In this document: positions 54,382 through 61,734 of the stretch, one piece after another
Layout of the letters: each line of letters starts with the position of its first letter
How positions within the stretch are numbered: the first letter of the stretch is position 1
From: JALOLG01 sp963776935
GTDB taxonomy: Bacteria > Actinomycetota > Acidimicrobiia > Acidimicrobiales > Ilumatobacteraceae
NCBI GenBank assembly: GCA_963776935.1
Contig: CAVZOP010000002.1
Location: forward strand, 372,001-436,000
Length of the DNA stretch: 64,000 bases
Reading direction: 5' to 3'
Notes under the pieces: generated by a model
Told to the model about the DNA's origin: nothing
The model's input: the letters and a program-made list of their open reading frames with translations, nothing else
The model's database searches: none
Translations under genes and position numbers: made by a program

Positions 54382-55629
54382 CAGCCGGTGCAGGTCGGCC
54401 CACCAGGCGAGGAACGCCGAGAAGGCGGCGCCGAACAGCAACACCCATCGTGCCCCGATCGCATCGATCACGGGCCCGAACACGAGGTTCCCGATCGGCA
54501 CCGTGCCGCCGAACGCCATGAACCACAGTGGCATCACCGCCGCGCGCTCGGTGTCGGCGAGGTTCTGTTGGAAGATCGTGCTCAGCGCGGTCGCCGTCAG
54601 GAAGTACGTGAAGCCGACGGCGAGCGCGACCGGGAACGCCGGGCCCGCCGACCGGACGAGTGCGAACGCGCCGAGACTCACCGCGAACGCCGCGAACCCG
54701 ATCGACACGAGATGCCGGCGGTCGATGCGGGAGAGGAACGTGCCGACCGCGAGGGCGCCGATGAACGCACCGAGACCCCACGTCACGTACAGCCACTTGT
54801 AGGTCGAGCCACTGGGTGAGAGCCCGAAGTTGAGCCGCGCGACCGACGGGAAGAGCCCGACGAACGGGAGGCTGAACAGCGAGAACATGCACATCGCCAG
54901 CAGCGATCGGCTGACGACCTCGCGCCGTCGGGCGATGTTGATGCCGGTCAGCAAGCGCCGCCAGCCGCGCTCGGGGTGATCGCCCCGCACGTCGGGGATG
55001 CGCACGACGATCAGCGCGGCGATGAGGAACAGGAACGTGGCGGCGTTGACGAGGAAGACCTGGGCGACCGAGAACCCGAGCACGGCGAGCACGGCCGCGA
55101 GCGTCGGACCGAGCACCCGGCTGCCGTTGATCGCCGCCGAGTTCAGGCTGATCGCGCCGGGGAGGTCGGCGCGGTCGACGAGCAACGGAATGCTCGCCTG
55201 GAAGGCCGGTGCGTTGAGCGCGTTGGCGATGCCCGTCAACGCGACCGCGCCGTACAGCGCCCACAGCGGGCTGTTCGTGGCGACGAGCGCGGCGAGGGCG
55301 ACGGTGACGACCATCTGCACGACCTGCATGGTGATGAGAAAGCGAGCCCGGTTGAAGCGGTCGGCGAGCACCCCGCCGACCAGCGAGAGCATCAGCATCG
55401 GACCGAGCTGCACGAAGATCAGCAGTCCGACGAGGGCGGCCGATTCGGTGCGGTCGTCGATGTAGGCGGGGAGCGTGAAGTTCTGCATCCACGTGCCCAC
55501 GAACGACAACGCCATGCCGACGAACACGATGCGGAACTCGCGGTACGCGAGCGCGGCCCTGATCGTGCCGGGCGCATGGTGACGATCGTGACGACGGTGA
55601 CGATCGTGTGGAGCGTTGATCGAGGACAT
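54289..55629 (-). CDS. MFS transporter, EntS/MFS_3-like
   Basis: 446 residues, twelve helices, with ADRFNRARFL in the 2-3 loop and NAPAFQASIPLLV, typical of MFS_3 exporters. It is a distant relative of the MFS protein at 703-1998. The N-terminus is His/Arg-rich (DRHRRHDRHH). A 20-bp perfect palindrome lies one base upstream of the ATG, so expression is probably switched by a TetR-like repressor in response to a transported compound. Substrate unknown. Confidence 0.87.
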   Translation of the reverse strand: MSSINAPHDRHRRHDRHHAPGTIRAALAYREFRIVFVGMALSFVGTWMQNFTLPAYIDDRTESAALVGLLIFVQLGPMLMLSLVGGVLADRFNRARFLITMQVVQMVVTVALAALVATNSPLWALYGAVALTGIANALNAPAFQASIPLLVDRADLPGAISLNSAAINGSRVLGPTLAAVLAVLGFSVAQVFLVNAATFLFLIAALIVVRIPDVRGDHPERGWRRLLTGINIARRREVVSRSLLAMCMFSLFSLPFVGLFPSVARLNFGLSPSGSTYKWLYVTWGLGAFIGALAVGTFLSRIDRRHLVSIGFAAFAVSLGAFALVRSAGPAFPVALAVGFTYFLTATALSTIFQQNLADTERAAVMPLWFMAFGGTVPIGNLVFGPVIDAIGARWVLLFGAAFSAFLAWWADLHRLSADAFLPEELGGEPFQPANPARLHQYRIPR

Positions 55630-55630
55630 G

Positions 55631-55650
55631 TCTTGACCCGCCGGTCAAGA
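55631..55650. promoter_or_regulatory. Palindromic operator at the MFS start
   Basis: TCTTGACC-CGCC-GGTCAAGA, a perfect 8-4-8 inverted repeat, overlaps the expected start point (TATCTT on the minus strand, 55647-55652) and ends one base from the ATG. Occupancy would block transcription. Confidence 0.65.
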
Positions 55651-55698
55651 TATCGCCGGGTCCCTCGCCGACGTGAACCGCCGCGCGAAGCTCCCGGG

Positions 55699-55866
55699 AT
55701 GGCGGATCGGCAACCGGGTCTCGACAGTCGTGCCGAGGTCGTGGTCGCCTGCCGGTCACCGCTCGGCACGTTCAGCGGCTGCCCGCTGTGCGACGGCGAG
55801 TTGAGGCCCGAGCACGCCCACTTCCGGTGCGCGACGTGCGGCTGGCGCGACTCTTGCTGTGACTGA
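55699..55866 (+). CDS. Zinc-ribbon microprotein
   Basis: 55 residues. CPLC and CATC, 16 residues apart, form a zinc-ribbon pair; the tail DSCCD adds two more cysteines. No named family, but short CxxC/CxxC proteins often join larger complexes or regulate by metal binding. ATG 55699 follows a CCCGGG sequence without a strong ribosome-binding site. It converges on the LLM gene, with 17 bases between the stops. Confidence 0.6.
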   Translation: MADRQPGLDSRAEVVVACRSPLGTFSGCPLCDGELRPEHAHFRCATCGWRDSCCD

Positions 55867-55883
55867 CTCCGGCGGTCGACGGT

Positions 55884-56921
55884 TCAGCCGTTGATGAGCT
55901 CGGCGATCGGTCCCAGCGACTGCGCCGGGCCGCCGATGAGCATCGTCGTGAGGCACGTCTCACGCCATCGCTCGAGATCGGCGCGGATCTTGTCGGGCGG
56001 CCCCACGAGCGCCACGTCCTCGACCATCGCCAACGGGATCGCCGCCGCCGCTTCCTGCTTCTTGCCCTCGAGGTACAGCTCCTGCACCCTGGTCGCGACT
56101 GCCTCGTATCCCATCCTGGCGAACACCTCGAAGTGGAAGTTGGCGCCGCGTGCGCCCATCCCACCGGCGTACAGGGCGAGGAACGGCCGGATGAAGTCGG
56201 CGCATGACTCGACGTCGTCGCCGGGGATGATCGTGATCGTCGACGCGATCTCGAACGTGTCGGCACGCGACGGATCACCGCTCGCGGCGAACCCCTCGGC
56301 GAGGCGCTCGCGGTAGAACGCGTCGGCCGAGGGGGAGAAGAACAGCGGGAGCCAGCCGTCGCAGATCTCGGCCGCCAGGGCGACGTTCTTCGGCCCCTCG
56401 GCGGCGAGGTACACCGGGATCGTCGGGCGGAGCGGGTGGATCGTCGACTTGAGCGCCTTCCCCAGTCCCGTTCCGCCCTGCAGCGGGAGGTCGTAGTGCT
56501 CGCCGTGGAACTCCACGGGTGCATCGCGGGCGACGATGCGGCGCACGATCTCGACGTACTCGCGGGTCCGTGCCAGCGGTCTGGGGTACGGCTCGCCGTA
56601 CCAGCCCTCGACGACCTGCGGCCCTGACGCGCCGAGACCGAGGATGAACCGCCCGCCGGACAGATGGTCGAGTGACATCGCCGCCATCGCTGTCGCGGCC
56701 GGCGTTCTGGCCGACATCTGCATGATCCCGGTGCCGAGCTTGATCCGTTCCGTTTGCGCACCCCACCACGCGAGCGGGGTCACGGCGTCGGAGCCGTACG
56801 CCTCGGCGGTCCAGACCGAGTCGAAGCCGAGCCGTTCGGCCTCCTTGATGGCCTCGAGCGCGCCCGTGGGCGGTCCCGCCGACCAGTAGCCGGTGTTGTA
56901 GCCGAGCTTGATGTCACCCAT
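55884..56921 (-). CDS. LLM-class flavin (probably F420) dependent oxidoreductase
   Basis: 345-residue TIM-barrel of the luciferase-like family. The N-terminus (KLGYNTGYWSAGPP), LDHLSGGRFILGLGASGPQV and the IRADLERWRETCLTTMLI end resemble actinobacterial F420-dependent enzymes, not FMN luciferases. Substrate unknown. TACCGT seven bases before ATG 56921 suggests a leaderless transcript. Divergent from the ArfB-like gene 43 bp away. Confidence 0.87.
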   Translation of the reverse strand: MGDIKLGYNTGYWSAGPPTGALEAIKEAERLGFDSVWTAEAYGSDAVTPLAWWGAQTERIKLGTGIMQMSARTPAATAMAAMSLDHLSGGRFILGLGASGPQVVEGWYGEPYPRPLARTREYVEIVRRIVARDAPVEFHGEHYDLPLQGGTGLGKALKSTIHPLRPTIPVYLAAEGPKNVALAAEICDGWLPLFFSPSADAFYRERLAEGFAASGDPSRADTFEIASTITIIPGDDVESCADFIRPFLALYAGGMGARGANFHFEVFARMGYEAVATRVQELYLEGKKQEAAAAIPLAMVEDVALVGPPDKIRADLERWRETCLTTMLIGGPAQSLGPIAELING

Positions 56922-56964
56922 TCCTGGCACGGTAGGGCAGGGCGGGCGTGTCACGATCACTCGG

Positions 56965-57381
56965 GTGGACGACGACGTGATCCCGGTGACGCGGTCGGTG
57001 CGAATCCCGCGCCGCGAGCTGGAGGTGCGCTTCACCACGTCGGGCGGTCCCGGCGGTCAGCACGCGAACAAGTCGGCGACACGGGTCGAGCTCCGCTTCG
57101 ACGTCGCGACGTCGAGCGCGCTCGGGCCTGGACAGCGCCAGCGCGTGCTCGACAAGCTCGGTCCGCTCGTCAGGATCGTCGTCGACGACGAGCGCAGCCA
57201 GCTCCGCAACCGCTCGATCGCCGAGGAGCGCCTGGTCGAGCGGCTCCGCGACGCCTTGCACGTGGACCGCCCCCGGCGCCCGACGCGCCCGACCAAGGGC
57301 TCCGTCGACCGCCGGATCCAGTCCAAGAAGCAGCGCGCCGAAACCAAGTCCCAGCGCCGACGCCCACCCCCCGACGACTGA
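56965..57381 (+). CDS. arfB: Alternative ribosome-rescue factor ArfB-like
   Basis: 138 residues. It carries the catalytic GGQ motif in TTSGGPGGQHANKS and the long basic C-terminal tail that enters the mRNA channel of stalled ribosomes. It lacks the codon-recognition domain of release factors, which separates it from PrfA/PrfB. It hydrolyses peptidyl-tRNA on non-stop complexes. GTG 56965 is chosen because homology begins a few residues later and the upstream frame overlaps the LLM promoter. Confidence 0.9.
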   Translation: MDDDVIPVTRSVRIPRRELEVRFTTSGGPGGQHANKSATRVELRFDVATSSALGPGQRQRVLDKLGPLVRIVVDDERSQLRNRSIAEERLVERLRDALHVDRPRRPTRPTKGSVDRRIQSKKQRAETKSQRRRPPPDD

Positions 57382-57408
57382 CCCCGCCCGGCTCATCCGT
57401 TCTGGGCC

Positions 57409-57466
57409 GCAGCACCGCTTCCGTGCTGCAGCTGGTCGGTGAGGTCAGGCGCCGGACGAGCCGGCG
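57409..57466. terminator. Two hairpins between convergent arfB and P450 genes
   Basis: GCAGCAC-CGCTTCC-GTGCTGC (57409-57429) and CGCCGG-ACGAG-CCGGCG (57450-57466) are perfect stems in the 127-bp convergent gap. Neither has a T-tract, so they would act as weak or factor-dependent bidirectional terminators. Confidence 0.4.
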
Positions 57467-57508
57467 ACCGGACGTGTCGCGCCCCGAGCGTCCTGTGAGC
57501 CGGCTCAA

Positions 57509-58738
57509 TCAGACTCGGAACGTGACCGGGAGGTGTTCGGGGCCGAAGATGCCGACGCTGATGGGCTTCCAGGTCACGTCGCCGTCGAGGGCGAGGTCGG
57601 GCATCCGGCGGGCGAGGATCGGAAGCGCCTCTTGCAGTTCGGCGCGGGCGAGCGCGGCACCGAGGCAGTAGTGGATGCCCGAGCCGAACGTCAGCTGCGG
57701 CCGATCCGGCGGGTCGCGGGTGATGTCGAACGTGCCGGGCGACTCGAACGCCTCGGGATCATGGTTGGCAGCTGCCATCGACGGCATGATCATCGTTCCC
57801 TTGGGGAACAGGATGTCGCGGTACTCGATGTCCTCGCTGGCGAAGCGTCCGGTGCCGCGGATCGCGCCGAAGTAGCGCATCGCCTCCTCGACCGCGCGCT
57901 GCGCCAGCTCGGGCTGCTCGCCCAGGAGCTTCCACTGCTGGGGGTGCTCGGCGAACAGGGCCACGGTGCAGCCGAGCTGGTTGCGGGTGGTGTCGGTGCC
58001 GCCGATGATGACCGCTTCGACCATCATCACCAGCTCGTCGGACGACAGGCGGTCGCCCTCTTCCTCGGCGGCGATGAGGTCGGTGATGAGGTCCTCGGCG
58101 GGGCGCGTGCGGCGGTCGGCGATGAGGCCCCGGGTGTACTCGTCGAGCTCGTCCTGGGCGGCGGTGATGATCGGCAGGTCCTCGTGGAGGTTGCCGTTGA
58201 AGATCCGCAACACGTCGGATGCCCAGCGGCTGAACAGCTGCCAGTCCTCCTTCGGTGCGCCGAGCAGCTCGCAGATGATCGGGATCGGGTAGGGCTCGCA
58301 GATGTCGACCGCGATGTCGGCGCGGCCGGTCGGCGCGACCGGATCGACGAGCGAGTTCACGACCTCACGCATGAACGGCCGCAGGCGATCAGCGGCACGC
58401 GGCGAGAACGCCTTGCCGACGAGGCGCCGGAGGCGCGTGTGCACTTCGCCTTCGGCCGACAGGATCGACTCCCGGTTGCGATCGGTGAACTTCGGGTCGT
58501 CGATGCCGTACATCTCGAGGATCCGGCTCGACGCGCTGTGCCAGCGCTTGTCGCGCAGCACGGCGACCACGTCGTCGTAGTGCAACACCGAGAAGCCGAA
58601 CGGGTTGCGTGCGATCCAGCTCTCCCGAGCGGTCGCGGCGACGGTGTCAGCTTGCTCGTCGAACGTCAGGCCCGCATCGAGGAAGTCGAGCACCGGGAGC
58701 TCGAGCTCGAACACCGAAGTCGCGGTCGTTTGACTCAT
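57509..58738 (-). CDS. Cytochrome P450
   Basis: 409 residues, soluble bacterial class. Oxygen-binding I-helix IIGGTDTTRNQ, ExxR in EEAMRYF, and the haem thiolate in FGSGIHYCLGAALARAEL are all in place. A monooxygenase that needs ferredoxin and reductase from elsewhere; substrate unknown. TACAGT six bases before ATG 58738 suggests a leaderless transcript. Stand-alone gene. Confidence 0.94.
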   Translation of the reverse strand: MSQTTATSVFELELPVLDFLDAGLTFDEQADTVAATARESWIARNPFGFSVLHYDDVVAVLRDKRWHSASSRILEMYGIDDPKFTDRNRESILSAEGEVHTRLRRLVGKAFSPRAADRLRPFMREVVNSLVDPVAPTGRADIAVDICEPYPIPIICELLGAPKEDWQLFSRWASDVLRIFNGNLHEDLPIITAAQDELDEYTRGLIADRRTRPAEDLITDLIAAEEEGDRLSSDELVMMVEAVIIGGTDTTRNQLGCTVALFAEHPQQWKLLGEQPELAQRAVEEAMRYFGAIRGTGRFASEDIEYRDILFPKGTMIMPSMAAANHDPEAFESPGTFDITRDPPDRPQLTFGSGIHYCLGAALARAELQEALPILARRMPDLALDGDVTWKPISVGIFGPEHLPVTFRV

Positions 58739-58795
58739 GGGTCGACTGTACGCCCGGTCGTGTTCGACCCTCCCACCCGAGGTGGCCGCAGGTGG

Positions 58796-59077
58796 TCAGC
58801 GCCCGGCCGCCGCCCTCGCCTTGATGCGCGCTTGGACTTCCGGCCGGCGCAGCGGCGGCACGGTCGGCGGCGGCTGCCGGCGCGGCGGCAGGGTGGCGAG
58901 CAGACGCGTCGTCGACGCCGTGACCTCGCTGACGGCGGCTTCGAACGCTTCGGTGACAGCGGCGGGCACGGTCGCCAGCCCACTGACCTTGCGAACGTAC
59001 TGGCGGGCGGCGGCGCTGATCTCCTCGGCCGTGGCGGGCGGTTCGAGACCTCGAAGCTCGGTGATGTTGCGGCACAT
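58796..59077 (-). CDS. DUF2277 protein
   Basis: 93 residues starting MCRNITEL and containing EPPATAEEISAAARQYVRKV, the hallmark of the DUF2277 family of small actinobacterial and proteobacterial proteins without known function. The C-terminal third is Pro/Arg-rich. TATCGT seven bases before ATG 59077 suggests a leaderless transcript. Same strand as ald (30 bp downstream of its stop) and P450. Confidence 0.85.
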   Translation of the reverse strand: MCRNITELRGLEPPATAEEISAAARQYVRKVSGLATVPAAVTEAFEAAVSEVTASTTRLLATLPPRRQPPPTVPPLRRPEVQARIKARAAAGR

Positions 59078-59107
59078 GTTCGCAACGATACGAGACCGAT
59101 CCGAACG

Positions 59108-60247
59108 TCAGGCGTCGAGGGCCACCAGGGGATCGACGTACGGGGTGCCGAGGAACTCGGCGACGGGCTCGTTCGTCACGTGGCCTCCGGCGGTGTTGAC
59201 CCCGAGCGCGATTGCCGGATCCTGACGCGCCGCACCGCCGGCGCCGAGCAGAGCGACGTCGAGTTGATAGGGGAGCGTGGCGTTGGTCAGCGCGTACGTC
59301 GACGTGTGCGGCACCGCGCCAGGCATGTTCCCGACGGCGTAGTGGATGACACCGTGCATGTCGTAGACGGGTTCGTCGTGCGTCGTCTCGCGGATCGTCT
59401 CGATGCAGCCGCCCTGGTCGATGGCCACGTCGACGATCACCGACTGCGGCTTCATGCCGCGCACCATGTCGTCGCTCACGACGACCGGCGCGCGCCCGCC
59501 GGCGACGAGCACCGCCCCGATCACGAGGTCGGCATCGGCGACGGACCGTTCGATCGCCCCACGGTTCGACGCCAGCGTCATGATCCGGCCCTTGTGGATC
59601 TGGTCGACCCAGCGCAGGCGGTCGAGGTTCTTGTCGATCAAGACCACCTCGGCCTCCATGCCGGCTGCGATCCACGCTGCGTTCCAACCGACGTTGCCGG
59701 CGCCGAGCACGACGACGCGTGCCGGCCGCACGCCTGGCGCGCCACCCATCAGCACACCCCGTCCACCGTTGTGCCGCTCGAGGAAGTGGGCGCCCATCTG
59801 GGGCGCCAGCCGTCCGGCGACCTCGCTCATCGGCGCCAGCAACGGCAGCGCGCCGTTGTCGAGTTGCACCGTCTCGTAGGCGATCGACGTCGTGCCGGCC
59901 GCGATCAGGGCCCGCGCGACGTCGGGGTAGGCGGCGAGGTGGAGGTACGTGAACAGCGTGAGATCCCGACGCAGGAAGCCGAACTCCTCCTCCTTGGGCT
60001 CTTTGACCTTGACGACCATCTGCTGCGACCAGGCGTCGGCGGCGGTGGGCACGATGTCGGCCCCGGCGGCGCGGTAGTCGTCGTCGTAGATCGACGCACC
60101 CACGCCGGCGCCGGTCTCGACGAACACGTTGATGCCGTGGCGTTCGAACTCACGGACACCGTCGGGCGTCAACGCCACCCGGTGCTCCGCGGTCTTGATC
60201 TCCTTCGGCACGCCGACGGTCCGGATGGTTGCTGACGTCGTTGTCAT
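59108..60247 (-). CDS. ald: Alanine dehydrogenase
   Basis: 379 residues; NAD-dependent interconversion of L-alanine and pyruvate plus ammonium. VGVPKEIKTAEHRVALTPDG is the N-terminal signature; the NAD fold has VLGAGNVGWNAAWIA; AIDQGGC and MPGAVPHTSTYAL are conserved. TACGCT six bases before ATG 60247 suggests a leaderless transcript. With gltBD it links carbon and ammonium metabolism. Divergent from the aldehyde dehydrogenase across 53 bp. Confidence 0.96.
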   Translation of the reverse strand: MTTTSATIRTVGVPKEIKTAEHRVALTPDGVREFERHGINVFVETGAGVGASIYDDDYRAAGADIVPTAADAWSQQMVVKVKEPKEEEFGFLRRDLTLFTYLHLAAYPDVARALIAAGTTSIAYETVQLDNGALPLLAPMSEVAGRLAPQMGAHFLERHNGGRGVLMGGAPGVRPARVVVLGAGNVGWNAAWIAAGMEAEVVLIDKNLDRLRWVDQIHKGRIMTLASNRGAIERSVADADLVIGAVLVAGGRAPVVVSDDMVRGMKPQSVIVDVAIDQGGCIETIRETTHDEPVYDMHGVIHYAVGNMPGAVPHTSTYALTNATLPYQLDVALLGAGGAARQDPAIALGVNTAGGHVTNEPVAEFLGTPYVDPLVALDA

Positions 60248-60283
60248 GGCGTGAGCGTAGGCGCACACCCGTCCGATGACGAT

Positions 60284-60299
60284 CTGCTACACCTGCGGC
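60284..60299 (+). promoter_or_regulatory. Putative leaderless promoter (shared 16-mer)
   Basis: Same 16-mer as at 14232-14247, with TACACC at 60288-60293 and the same one-base gap to the start codon. Confidence 0.5.
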
Positions 60300-60300
60300 C

Positions 60301-61728
60301 ATGAGGGCCTTCCAGAACTTCGTCAACGGCAAGCACACCGACGCGGCCGACGGTCGGACGACCGCCGTCGTCAACCCGTCGACCGGCGAGGAGTACGCGA
60401 CCGCGCCGCTGTCGGGACCGGCCGACATCGACGCCGCGATGGAGGCGGCGAGCGCGGCCTTCGAGGAGTGGGGCGACACCACGCCCTCCGAGCGCTCGCT
60501 GGCGTTGATCCGCATCGCCGACGCGGTGGAGGCGCGCGCCGAGGAACTGATCGCACTGGAGGCCGAGAACTGCGGCAAGCCGATCGAACTGACCCGCAGC
60601 GAGGAGATCCCGCCGATGGTCGACCAGATCCGGTTCTTCGCCGGTGCGGCTCGCCATCTCGAGGGCAAGAGCGCCGGCGAGTACATGAAGAACATGACGT
60701 CGTTCGTGCGTCGTGAGCCGGTTGGTGTGTGCGCCCAGGTCGCTCCGTGGAACTACCCGATGATGATGGCGGTGTGGAAGTTCGCGCCGGCGATCGCGGC
60801 GGGCAACACCATCGTGCTGAAGCCGAGCGACACTACGCCGGCCACGACCGCGCTGCTGGCCGAGATCGCCGCCGAGTTCCTGCCGGCCGGCGTGTTCAAC
60901 GTCATCTGCGGCGACCGCGACACCGGGAGGGGGATGGTCGATCACGACATCCCGGCGATGGTGTCGGTCACCGGTTCCGTGCGGGCCGGCATGGAGGTCG
61001 CCGGCGCCGCGTCGAAGAGCCTCAAGCGGGTTCATCTCGAGCTCGGTGGTAAGGCGCCGGTCGTCGTGTTCGACGACGCCGACATCGCCGCCGCCGCGGA
61101 GGGCATCGCCATCGCCGGGTACTTCAACGCCGGGCAGGACTGCACCGCGGCCACTCGTGTGATCGCCAGTCCCGGCATCTACGGCGACATCGTCGCCGCT
61201 CTGGCCGAGCAGGCGGCCGGCACCAAGGTCGGCAAACCTGATGACGAGGACATCCTGTACGGACCCGTCAACAACACCAACCAGCTCGCCCACGTGAGCG
61301 GCTTCCTCGAGCGCGTCCCCGACCACGCGCGCGTCGCTGCAGGCGGCTCGCGAATCGGCGACAGCGGCTACTTCTTCGAGCCGACCGTCGTTGCCGACCT
61401 CCACCAGGACGACGAGATGATCCAACGCGAGATCTTCGGTCCGGTCATCACGGTGCAGCAGTTCTCCGACGAGGAGGAAGCGGTGCGGTGGGCGAACGGT
61501 GTCGAGTACGGGCTGGCGTCGAGCGTCTGGACCAAGGACTTCGGACGAGCGATGCGGATGGCCAAGCGGCTCGACTTCGGCTGTGTGTGGATCAACACCC
61601 ACATCCCGATCGTCGCCGAGATGCCGCACGGCGGCTTCAAGAAATCGGGCTACGGCAAGGACCTGTCCGCCTACGCTCTCGACGACTACACCCGCATCAA
61701 GCACGTGATGGCGAACATCGACAGTTAG
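60301..61728 (+). CDS. Aldehyde dehydrogenase, gamma-aminobutyraldehyde type
   Basis: 475 residues. Catalytic Cys281 is in NAGQDCTAATR, the general base Glu in LELGGKAP, and the NAD loop in TGSVRAGM. The C-terminus HGGFKKSGYGKDLSAYALDDY with TRIKHVM closely follows the PatD/YdcW aminobutyraldehyde dehydrogenases of putrescine catabolism; betaine-aldehyde-type substrates cannot be excluded. Six bases separate it from the ATPase regulator downstream, so they may be co-transcribed. Confidence 0.9.
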   Translation: MRAFQNFVNGKHTDAADGRTTAVVNPSTGEEYATAPLSGPADIDAAMEAASAAFEEWGDTTPSERSLALIRIADAVEARAEELIALEAENCGKPIELTRSEEIPPMVDQIRFFAGAARHLEGKSAGEYMKNMTSFVRREPVGVCAQVAPWNYPMMMAVWKFAPAIAAGNTIVLKPSDTTPATTALLAEIAAEFLPAGVFNVICGDRDTGRGMVDHDIPAMVSVTGSVRAGMEVAGAASKSLKRVHLELGGKAPVVVFDDADIAAAAEGIAIAGYFNAGQDCTAATRVIASPGIYGDIVAALAEQAAGTKVGKPDDEDILYGPVNNTNQLAHVSGFLERVPDHARVAAGGSRIGDSGYFFEPTVVADLHQDDEMIQREIFGPVITVQQFSDEEEAVRWANGVEYGLASSVWTKDFGRAMRMAKRLDFGCVWINTHIPIVAEMPHGGFKKSGYGKDLSAYALDDYTRIKHVMANIDS

Positions 61729-61734
61729 GACGCC

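Noticed and set aside
57409..57466. Third family of 49-bp palindrome
   Set aside because: The two stems are separate, unrelated in sequence to families A and B, and do not add up to one symmetric element.
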